Positions 1 through 7,700 of a DNA stretch of 12,797 nucleotides are shown here, in pieces. The notes under the pieces are model-generated. The model worked only from the letters and a program-made list of their open reading frames with translations, ran no database searches and had not been told where the DNA came from. The stretch's first letter is position 1. The number at the start of each line of letters is the position of its first letter. The translations under genes were made by a program, and so were the position numbers. Source of the stretch: JAAEQG01 sp023133475 (GTDB lineage: Bacteria > Planctomycetota > Phycisphaerae > UBA1845); assembly GCA_030631415.1 (NCBI GenBank), contig DAOVLE010000152.1:1-12797 (forward strand), read 5' to 3'.

Positions 1-405
1 CAGGTCCTCGTCACGGGCTTGTGCGGTGACCTTTGCTTGCTCGAAACGTTCCATATCCGCGGCATGTTCGTCACGGGCTCTTTCAAGCTGCTCTTGCTCA
101 TGCTCGAACTGCTGCCGTTGCTCGTCCAGGGTAGCTTCTTGGGTTGCGTATTGTTCCTGCCGAGTTTCGAGTCGGTGCTGCACCTCGCGGAGTTCATCTT
201 CGCGGGCCTCGAGCTTGGACATGCGTTCACGCAGGTCTTCGTCACGAACTTCTGCGGTAGCCTTTGCCTGCTCGAAGCGTTCCAGGTCCGTGACGTGTTC
301 GGCACGGGCTCTTTCAAGCTGCTCGTGCTCGTGCTCGAACTGCTGCCGTTGCTCGTCCAGGGCAGCCTCTTGGGTTGTGCATTGCCCCTCCCGGGCTTCG
401 AGCCG
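1..405 (-). repeat. 231-bp tandem repeat inside the coiled-coil gene
   Basis: Two copies are visible: a full one at 175-405 and an incomplete one at 1-174, offset by exactly 231 bp (77 codons, or 11 heptads). Comparing the 174 shared positions by eye gives 26 mismatches, about 85% identity. The best conserved stretch encodes LDEQRQQFEHE followed by EQLERAR. The reading frame and heptad phase are kept, so the unit can be duplicated or lost without disrupting the coiled coil. More copies may lie beyond the left edge. Confidence 0.85.
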
Positions 406-741
406 GCGCTGCTTCTCAGCGAGTTCGTGTTGGGCGGTTTGTAGCTCGCGGCATCTGGCTTCAAGATCGGACTCGCTCCGGGTCCAGTCGTCCACCTTGC
501 GTCCCAAGTCCGCTTGCTGTTGGGTAAGGTCCTTCTTTGTGGCGTCCAGCAGAGTCTCCCACTGCGTTAGCCCGTCCGAAGAAGCCGAAAGGACCTGGCA
601 GACCGCTTGAATCTTCGCCTCGGCATAGGCCAATGCCTCGCTAAGTTCAGTATCATCGGACGTAAAAATATCAGCCGTACCCGGTGCGTGGTCTGCGGCG
701 GCAGCGTCGGTGGCACAGTTGGTGAAAGGCTGGCCTGTCAT
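1..741 (-). CDS. Coiled-coil repeat protein, C-terminal part cut by the window edge
   Basis: Reading leftward from the ATG at 741-739, the frame stays open to base 1, giving 247 residues with no stop. The start is supported by AGGGGA six bases upstream. Residues 1-70 (starting MTGQPFTNC) are mixed and acidic, with no signal peptide or membrane segment, so a cytoplasmic location is likely. From about residue 75 onward the chain is almost entirely charged, helix-forming sequence rich in Glu, Gln, Arg and Ala with heptad spacing, as in a long coiled coil. From residue 113 a 77-residue unit (RLEAREGQ...LREVQH) is repeated in tandem; the second copy starts RLETRQEQ at residue 190 and is still unfinished at the edge. 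I do not recognise a named family. SMC-like, filament-forming or scaffold proteins all look like this at low resolution, so no function is assigned. The missing C-terminus could carry a recognisable domain. Confidence 0.8.
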   Translation of the reverse strand, partial: MTGQPFTNCATDAAAADHAPGTADIFTSDDTELSEALAYAEAKIQAVCQVLSASSDGLTQWETLLDATKKDLTQQQADLGRKVDDWTRSESDLEARCRELQTAQHELAEKQRRLEAREGQCTTQEAALDEQRQQFEHEHEQLERARAEHVTDLERFEQAKATAEVRDEDLRERMSKLEAREDELREVQHRLETRQEQYATQEATLDEQRQQFEHEQEQLERARDEHAADMERFEQAKVTAQARDEDL

Positions 742-747
742 TGTCGT

Positions 748-753
748 TCCCCT
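748..753 (-). promoter_or_regulatory. Ribosome binding site of the coiled-coil gene
   Basis: AGGGGA on the minus strand, six bases before the ATG at 741. It is the reason for choosing this start. No convincing -35/-10 pair was found between it and the repeat block at 812. Confidence 0.6.
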
Positions 754-811
754 GTTCCGTTGTCCAAGGCAAGTCTACAATTCAAATCCGGAACAGGCGG
801 ACGAAACCTAA

Positions 812-852
812 GTAGGGTGGGTGGAACCTCGCGGAGCGAGGTGGAACCCACC
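812..852. repeat. REP-like palindrome, unit A, copy 1
   Basis: A 41-bp unit beginning GTAGGGTGGGTGGAA. It folds as GTGGG/CCCAC outer and CCTCGC/GCGAGG inner stems around a GGA loop, with a mismatched TGGAA/TGGAA internal loop. It is identical over all 41 bases, in the same orientation, to the copy at 1489-1529. The GTAGGGTGGG head followed by an imperfect hairpin resembles the REP elements mobilised by RAYT (TnpA_REP) transposases, but no RAYT gene is visible here. Confidence 0.8.
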
Positions 853-861
853 AACCGGCGC

Positions 862-902
862 GGTGGGTTTCGCCCGCCTACGGCAGGCTTCACCCACCCT
901 AC
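862..902. repeat. REP-like palindrome, unit A', inverted relative to unit A
   Basis: The outer stem GGTGGGT (862-868) pairs with ACCCACC (892-898). The inner stem GCCCGCC (872-878) pairs with GGCAGGC (882-888) with one mismatch around a TAC loop. It ends in CACCCACCCTAC, so its conserved head points the opposite way to unit A at 812. The two therefore form an inverted pair 9 bp apart. Confidence 0.75.
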
Positions 903-903
903 A

Positions 904-930
904 GAGAAGGCGGGTGGAACCCGCCCTACA
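904..930. repeat. Short hairpin unit B, copy 1, overlapping the Mut7-C stop codon
   Basis: GGCGGGT (909-915) pairs perfectly with ACCCGCC (919-925) around a GGA loop, followed by CTACA. A near copy lies at 1461-1485; the 25 shared bases differ at two positions, both in or next to the loop. Read on the minus strand, a 7-bp GC stem is followed by TTCTCTGT, a weak T-rich tail, so it might also end or protect the Mut7-C transcript. As a classical rho-independent terminator it is poor. The last codons and TAG stop (928-926) of the Mut7-C gene lie inside it. Confidence 0.7.
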
Positions 931-1426
931 TCTGTGGGCCCACGTCCCATTTCATGCCGGCGATTCTATCGCGCACGGCGGAGATGCGCCGCCAATGAGT
1001 GCCGTCCCAGAAAACATGCCCGCAATCCGCACAGAGGAAAAACCTCTTGGCCCATATCAGGCTGCGGGCTGGGACCCGGTCTGCCACTTCCTCTCGGGAC
1101 ACGCGAATGAGTTCCCCGTTGCAAAGGGTGCAGCGGGCTTCGCCGACGGTCAGCCGCAGGGCGCGGACTATGTGCTCGACCTGATCCGGCAGTTTCAGGC
1201 AGCACGGCAATGCCACCGCTCGAAGTTGCCCCGTGGTAAACAGTCGCCGCTCCAGCAGACGGCTGTCTGAGGTGATCACCACCCGCTCCTCAGTCAGCGC
1301 GATTTCGACGAGTTCCTGGTCGTCGATTCCCTCGCAGTAGAAGGTATCGTAGCCGATGGCCCGCAGCCAACGGGCCAATCCACCACACATCGCATCGCAG
1401 GCCAATCGCAATGCGGTATCGCTCAT
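926..1426 (-). CDS. Mut7-C RNase-domain (PIN-like) protein with C-terminal zinc ribbon
   Basis: A complete 166-residue protein. Residues 6-60 match the Mut7-C/DUF82 PIN-like fold: LACDAMCGGLARWLRAIGYDT has the expected N-terminal acidic residue (Asp11) followed by the GxLARWLRxxGYD signature. Next come GIDDQEL (Asp35, Asp36, Glu38) and the strand VITSDSR (Asp54), where the family usually has an acidic residue before Arg. The C-terminal part carries a zinc ribbon: Cys99-x2-Cys102 (CTLCNGEL) and Cys132-x2-Cys135, followed by GHVFWDGTHWRRI, the typical Mut7-C ending. There is no N-terminal ubiquitin-like domain, so this is the short form. The family is predicted to be a metal-dependent ribonuclease by relation to the C-terminal domain of animal Mut-7; the bacterial substrate is unknown. 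I chose the ATG at 1426. An in-frame TTG at 1447 would add seven residues (MVELRGA) that look unlike the family. The gene stands alone between repeat clusters. Confidence 0.9.
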   Translation of the reverse strand: MSDTALRLACDAMCGGLARWLRAIGYDTFYCEGIDDQELVEIALTEERVVITSDSRLLERRLFTTGQLRAVALPCCLKLPDQVEHIVRALRLTVGEARCTLCNGELIRVSREEVADRVPARSLIWAKRFFLCADCGHVFWDGTHWRRISAVRDRIAGMKWDVGPQM

Positions 1427-1460
1427 TGCTCCGCGAAGCTCCACCAACCGCGCTATTCAA

Positions 1461-1485
1461 GAAGGCGGGTAAAACCCGCCCTACA
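1461..1485. repeat. Short hairpin unit B, copy 2
   Basis: GAAGGCGGGT and ACCCGCCCTACA form the same GGCGGGT/ACCCGCC stem as the copy at 904-930. Here the loop bases read AA where the other copy has GG. It lies 34 bp upstream of the chosen Mut7-C start, in its probable leader or promoter region. Confidence 0.75.
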
Positions 1486-1488
1486 GAC

Positions 1489-1529
1489 GTAGGGTGGGTG
1501 GAACCTCGCGGAGCGAGGTGGAACCCACC
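1489..1529. repeat. REP-like palindrome, unit A, copy 2
   Basis: Identical over 41 bases to 812-852 and in the same orientation, with the same CCTCGC/GCGAGG hairpin. It follows unit B by 3 bp, whereas on the other side of the Mut7-C gene the order is A, A', B. The gene is therefore bracketed by the same two repeat families. Confidence 0.8.
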
Positions 1530-1560
1530 GTAAACATTCAGTAAACCCGTCCAGCCTGTT

Positions 1561-1609
1561 GTACCGCCGGCATCCTGCCGGCATTCTGCCGGCTGGAAGC
1601 CGGCGGTAC
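1561..1609. repeat. GTACCGCCGGC palindromic repeat
   Basis: GTACCGCCGGC (1561-1571) is the perfect reverse complement of GCCGGCGGTAC (1599-1609). Between the arms, CTGCCGGC occurs twice, separated by ATT, so alternative foldings are possible. It is unrelated in sequence to units A and B. Its compact GC-rich form is typical of dispersed intergenic repeats. Only one copy lies in this window, so its repeat status is inferred from form. Confidence 0.6.
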
Positions 1610-1619
1610 GGTGGTGTCA

Positions 1620-1774
1620 GGTGCCCCATCCCGTTTCGCCGGCCCGAAGGGCCGGTGAACGGGGGGGGGGGCAGATGGCCGCTCCCTTACAGTCGCGGTA
1701 CAGGTTAGTTCGAGTCGGTCCCCCACCCCGTCCGGCTGCCTGCTGCGCAGGCAGCCGGAACGGGATGGGGCACC
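1620..1774. repeat. 155-bp inverted pair of REP-like hairpins (REPIN/BIME-like)
   Basis: The ends are perfect 16-bp inverted repeats: GGTGCCCCATCCCGTT at 1620-1635 and its reverse complement at 1759-1774. Just inside each end is a hairpin: on the left CCGGCCC/GGGCCGG with a GAA loop (1639-1655), on the right CCGGCTGCCTGC/GCAGGCAGCCGG with a TGC loop (1732-1758). Each hairpin is extended by a C-rich arm facing a G-rich arm (CCCCATCCCGTT type). Two related hairpins facing each other across a roughly 50-bp spacer is the arrangement called REPIN or BIME. The left hairpin ends in a run of 11 G (1661-1671). The element starts 15 bp after the stop of the giant gene and could stabilise or end its mRNA; it has no T tract. 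A small non-autonomous transposon (MITE) is the alternative. Confidence 0.75.
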
Positions 1775-1788
1775 CATGCTGGCACCGC

Positions 1789-4700
1789 TCACCGCGAATG
1801 ATGAACCGCCGAGTCAGGACCCGCCACCGCTTCGAGTTGCCGGAGCTTGGCCTCGAACTGCGGCTGTAACCGCAGGTGGTGCCGCCCGGCAAACTTGCGG
1901 ATGTCGGCGATGTCTATCACGCCGTCACCGTTGAGGTCAGCCCGGTTGACATTGGCCACCGTGCGACTCAACTCGGAAACAAGAATACTCGTCCGCGGGG
2001 TTCGCGAGGTCGGGGTCGGTTCCAAACCAACCACCGACTCCTTGCCCGCCGACAACCTGGTGCAGCCGTCAAGCCCGTCGCCGTTCTTGAAGAAGTTCGG
2101 CTGAATCACCGCGAAATCGGCTGCGTCAATGTAACCGTCGCCGGTGGCGTCGCCGCCCATGCCGCTGTTCGGATCGACCGGGCTCTCCCAACTCGCAGCC
2201 AGAATCGCAAAGTCGGTGATGTCCACATAGTTGTCCTGATCCACCGCGCTGCTGTGGAAGTCGCCGGAGAGCAGAAGCACGTCCACGGTGTCGGTGTGCG
2301 TGACAGCCAGATCGAGACTCACCAGGGTTCGTAGCGTGTGGCCTTCCCAAACGCTAAGCCACTGGGCTCCGGCATCCACACCTCGCAGAGTCACACTGGC
2401 TGCACCGCCTCTGCCGGAGGGGCTGAAGGTGAGCGTTTGCACCCGCGTGTCAACCGTGCCTCCACAAGTTGTCGTCACGAAGGTCACCTCACGATCCACG
2501 ATCCCGCCGGTGAGCCCGCCGACATCCACGTTCACCGTCACGCACGGCTGGATGGTCACCGTCATGGTGTCGTCAGCCGACCCGGTGCACGGCGAGATGC
2601 CGTCAGCGGTCAGCGTCAGTATCACGCTACCGGCCAACACGTCGCCCGAGCCCGGCGTGTAGACCGCGTTGGGGTCGGTGTCGTCATTAAAGCTGCCGTC
2701 GCCCGAGGTGCTCCAGCGCAAGGCTGATTGGTCGGCACCCGAACCCGACAGCACCACCGTCTCACCGGCACAAATCACTTGGCCTGAACCCGCCTCGGCT
2801 GTCGGAGCCGCCTGCACCACCACCTCCGTGGAAGTGTACATTTCGGTCTCTTCACCATTGATCACGGTCAACTCATAGGCCCCCGCCATCGCCAGGGTTG
2901 CGTTGGGGATTGTCGGAGCCGGCTGATCGGAGGTGAAGCCGTCAGGCCCGGTCCAGAGGTAGGTGAACGGCCCACTAGGCCCGATGGTCGGTTTGCCGTG
3001 CAACTCGATGGTGTCACCCTCGCACACCGGGGTGTTGGCCCAGGCGGTGGCGATGGTGTCATCGACGCTGAGCGTCTCGGTATCGGGCAGGTTCGGCGTC
3101 TCTTCCACATTGCCGGCGTTGTCGCGGGCGATGCTGTAGAATCTCACCGTGCCAAGGTTATGGGTCGCGGTGTAGACCGCGGAGGTCTCCCCGGTGCTGA
3201 TCCACAAGGCGTATGGGCCGTCGTTCTCGGACACGTAGATGTCGAACGTGCCCATCCCCGAGCCGCCCTCGACGTCCTGGCCGGACCAGGTGACCTCGAA
3301 GCTCATCGGCACCTCCTCGGGCAACGGGTCCACGCCGCTGCTCGGCGGGTCGGCATCGATGGTGTTGGATACCACGTTGGTGTCGATCGGCTCGTTGATG
3401 TCGAAGACGATGGTGGCCAGGTTCTCGACCACCGCGCCGGTTGCAACGTTGCGGTTCGGCCGAACGGTGAAGAGCACAAACCCTTCGCCGGTGTGGGTCT
3501 CGGGGTCGTTGGGCGGCAGGAAGCCCGCCTCAGCCTCGGCGGGAATCTCACCGGTGGCAGGGTCTATGGTGGTCAGGGTCCAGGAGACTTTGCCGGTCTG
3601 GATGTTGATCCCCGCGTCGATGCGGACGAGATACCCGTTGGAGTTGGCATAAGCCACGTCAGCCTGATAGAAGCTGCGATTCTCGGGCACCTCGACGACC
3701 ACGTCGCCCCATCCGATGCTGCCCACGCGGAAGCTGCGCCAATCGAAGTTATCGCTCAACTGGTCGGTGACATAAACCACCTGGGCTGCGGCTGATGCGT
3801 CGGGCTTGTTCTCGAACATGATGGTGTACATCTGGTTCTCACCGAGCGGAATCCAACCCTCAGCCCCGTACCCGGCTGGGCCTATCTTCTCGTTCGGGTC
3901 GTTCGAGGTGATCGGTTCGGGATGGTCATCGCAGTCGGGGTTGGTGCTTGACATGCACGCGCCTCCGGTCTGGTTATTCACACAGAAGTAGTGGATGCAG
4001 TTGGTATCCTCACCGCAATTGCGTTCATGGCGCTCACAAGAACCGTCCCCGTTCGGATCGCAGGTGTACCAGTAGCAGAAGGTGCCGTCGGGGCACTTAT
4101 ACTTGTTTTCACAATCACCGTCGTCGCATGAATCGTTCGTGCATGGGTTGCCGTCGTCGCACTTGGGTTTCCATTCGCAGTGCTTGCCATCACCTTCGCC
4201 GACGCACTCGTCGATGGTGCAGGGATCCTCGTCGTCGCAGTGGGCATTAACCTCGCACCGGCAAGTGCACTCGTCGTTGCCCTCTTCGACGCACGGGAAC
4301 GGGGAATGCTCGCAAACCTCGATGTCCGGCACCACACAACCGGTATTTTCATCTGCCGACGAATCATCCGGATTGCACGTTTCCACACCGTTGCAGCACT
4401 GGTGGTCGTCGCACTTCTCGTTGTCCTTCTTGTTTTCGCATTCACCATTATCCTTGCACTTGTCATCCGTGCAGGAGAAACCGTCATCGCAATCGGCGTC
4501 GGTCCTGCAACAGCAGAACAGGGGCGGCTGCGGTAGTGAAATCCGGTCCCCACCGCGTCCACTTTCCTGCCCGGCGGTGTCGCCCGGTTGCACGCGCTTG
4601 CCTTCCGACTCTTTCGGAAGGGCGGTCGGCGATGACCACGAGCCGTCATAGGTCGCATGGTAGAGGGTCAGATCTTCCGGCGTTTCGACCAGGTCCCCGT

Positions 4701-7700
4701 CGGTGTCGGCGCTCCAGACGGCCAGCGCGGTCCCATCGGAATCGAACTCACAGGCAACGGAGAAGACCGCACCGCTGGTGGAAATCTGCCTCGGCGCCGA
4801 CCATGCACTGCCGTCCCACATCGAAGCATAAAGGGCAACCTGTTCGCTGGTAGAGTCGGTATTGATCCACGCTGCCAGCACCCGGCCGGTCGAGTCCGCC
4901 GCCAATGCGATGTCGTCGTCACCGCCCGGAAGCTGTGCCAGCGACGCCGGAGCAGACCACACGCCGCCGATACGCCGCGAGTAGAGCAGATCGCCGTCAG
5001 CCATCGCTGCCAGTATCTCCTCGGCAGTGTTGTCCAGCGTGATGCCGTCAGCCGAAGCCGTCGACCACACGATCATGGGAATGTCAAAGCCGTCCACCAC
5101 CACCTGCGGCGAGGAGTTGAAGTCGGTGGCGTCGATCAACTCGACAGCCGACGACCAGGCAACTCCGTCAAACTCGGAGACCACCACGGAACTGCCCATG
5201 TGCGCGTCCGGATCACCGGAGTCCTTGGTCCAGGTGGCCAGGATGGTGCCGGATGCTCCCAGGGCAACCGAAGGAGGCCCGTCGTTGGTCAAGTCATCGG
5301 ATACGTCGGGCAGAACGGTCAGCCCGGGATACTGGGTTCCGGTCCCGACCAGCGGATCGACGACAATAATGATCTCATTGATTTCCTGGGCCTCGCCGTC
5401 GCGTGCCGGCTTCGCCAGGTTTATCACCAGAGCGCCCGGAGGCAACTCCTCATACAAAAGCGACTTGCCTCCGCAGTTCGGCGGATACTGATACTTCCAC
5501 TTCCAGGTCATCCAGCCGAGTTTTGCTTCGGCGTTGAGTTCGATGCAGACACCGGTAAGCCTGGGGTAGCCGGGAATCTGCCACTCCGCCGTCGCCCTGA
5601 GCGAGCCGTTTACTTTCGCCTCTGCATAGTTCGTAAACGAAATCTCGCCGTAAGGCCCACCGGATATGGCAAAGGTCAGATAACCGCGGTCAGGCCAGCC
5701 GGGGAAGTCCGTCTTCCACTCAGCTTCGCCGCCCATCTGCCCGGTGATCTGCACCCCGATGTCCCACTCGATCAAGAACCACTTCCCGATCACCGAAATG
5801 AGCCTACCGGCTGGTATGGTGTCCACCGGGAATCTGATCGTTCCGCTCCCGGAGACCCCGACCTTGGCATTGTCGAACTCGTAGACGCATTTCTCGTGAT
5901 TGGTCTTCCATTTGGCGCTTCCGTTGGCACTGAGGGTGAACTTCCGCTTTTTCCCGAACGCCAGCTCACCGCTGAATTGGATCGAGGCTGACGGGTCGCA
6001 GACATCGACTGCCACGCACACTTCACCGCCCACCTCGAAACCGTAAGGGCCGCCGATAATCGGCAGCTTGCGCACGAAGCTCTTGTTGCCCAACTTGCCG
6101 CTGACGCAGATGTCGTTTCCGCGGTCGAAGTAAGCACCGCTCTCGAAGAACCCGTAATCAAAATCGGTCGCGTAAGGACTGAATTCGACCACCTCCAGCG
6201 ATACGTAATCCACTTCCTCACGAACCGCGCCCTTATCAGGCCAAGTTATTGTGCCTATGGGAGCGAACGAATAGTACACATCCGTATCGTCTTCGACGAG
6301 TGAGTCCTTCTTGAGCCAGACGAGCATGAGCTGGTCCGTAGCGGTCAGAAGCAGCACGGGGAACTGGTCGGTGTAGACGTCGTCGGTGGCGGCGATCGGC
6401 TCACTCCATCCGAACCCGTTGGACGCGGTGTCGTCAGGCCTGCCAACCGCATAGTTCAAATCAGCCTCATTTCCAGAGCCTTCACGCCACATGACGGTCA
6501 CGGTATCCGACCCTTCGGCTGCGGGACCACGAGCGATACGCGGGCCCGCACCTTCGACGGTGTCCACCTGGCCGCTGATGTCCCAATCCGCATCGGTGTA
6601 GCGGGCGTGCCAGACCTCGTCACCGCGCATCCAGGCCAGGTGCACGGTCCCGTCCGCATCGCGGGTGAGCGACGGTGCTCTGTCACCGGCATCCGGGAAC
6701 GGGGGAGGTGGCTCCTCGTCGTCGGGGACGGGAGTAACGCTTAGCGTCACACCTCGAACGTCAGCGTTGGCGCCCACGCTGACCGTCACCGGCGGATCGA
6801 CGTAGTAACCGTCGGCGTACAACTCGTATTGGCCGGCGGACACCTCAAGCTCGAACAGACCGTCCTCGTCGCTGAACACCTCGGAGATGACCTCGGCGCT
6901 ATCGTCGCCGTCTTCGTCGTACCAGCCGCGGACCAATACGTCAGCCAACGGCTCGCCGGTCTCGATATCCACGACGGTTCCGGAAATCCGCGACGGGAAT
7001 GATGATTCCGCAAGCTCGATCTCATAGAGGAACAACTCGCGCGGATCACGGACCAGGAGATCCTCATACTGCCAAACACGCGTCGCCACCTGGGCCATCT
7101 CCGCCTCGAACTGGCCCCAGGTGTCGCCGATGCGCTCCTGGATGATACTCCACGCTTGAGCCCACTCATCCGGGTCCGCATCGACGGGTCGGAAGTAGGC
7201 TTCCTCGCCTTCCCAGTTGAACCATTCCTCCGCCGGGCGGTGCATCAGCCCCATCTTCAGGAAACGATGGGCCCAGTAGCCCGTGTCCGGGACGAAGATG
7301 TGCACGGTCATGACGCCAAACGCACCCTGCGGAAGGATACCCGCCGGCCCGTCGGGGTTCACGCCCAGGAAGCGGACCGAACCCAACTCCGCGAAGTCCC
7401 CGTCCGGGTCCAGGTCCATCGGGACCAACCAGGCACTGGTCAACTCGAAGAGCGGGGCGGGCATGTCGGCTGTCCCGATGTTGGCATACTCGATGCGCAC
7501 CGGGAAGGAACGACCCGCCCGCACTCGGCTGGGAACGATCATCCGGGCAAAGAGCTGTGGGCCGCCTCCGCTGACCACCTGGAACAACTCCGCACCGGTC
7601 GTCTCGCTCTCGTCGGGGTTAACCGCCTTCACGTCCGCCGGGCCGACCGCGGCGCCGGCAAGATCGAAGGTCGCAAATGCCCGCGACTGATTCCGCGGGT

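Larger units (their letters stand above)
1427..1788. other. 362-bp non-coding stretch filled with palindromic repeats
   Basis: Between the Mut7-C start and the stop of the giant gene there is no plausible gene. About 276 of the 362 bases belong to four palindromic elements: unit B, unit A, the GTACCGCCGGC palindrome and the paired REP-like element. The remaining spacers (for example 1530-1560) show nothing recognisable. A promoter for the Mut7-C gene would have to lie here or in 1427-1460, but I could not identify one. Confidence 0.7.

Noticed and set aside
26..610. Plus-strand frame encoding a Cys-, Ser- and Arg-rich protein
   Set aside because: It is the antisense of the coiled-coil gene. 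The composition is a mirror of Glu/Gln/Leu codons, and the minus-strand frame has clear heptads plus a good ribosome binding site.
1427..1447. TTG at 1447 as start of the Mut7-C protein
   Set aside because: It adds seven residues unlike the family's N-terminus; the ATG at 1426 places the conserved Asp at residue 11. It cannot be excluded, because neither start has an ideally spaced ribosome binding site.
812..1529. CRISPR array made of the GC-rich repeats
   Set aside because: The repeats are palindromic REP-like units that differ in family, order and spacing and flank a gene. There are no regular spacers and no cas genes.
1620..1774. Rho-independent terminator
   Set aside because: The hairpins are strong, but no T tract follows either of them on the minus strand, so it is kept as a repeat with a possible effect on the transcript.
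4657..5991. 444-residue open frame on the plus strand
   Set aside because: It lies opposite the giant gene in GC-rich DNA where long antisense frames are expected. The protein shows no recognisable domain and is rich in Arg, Pro and Gly, while the minus-strand frame has clear domains throughout.
4560..6693. Sialidase enzyme
   Set aside because: The repeats look propeller-like but lack the Asp-box and the catalytic Arg triad; the resemblance is of fold only.
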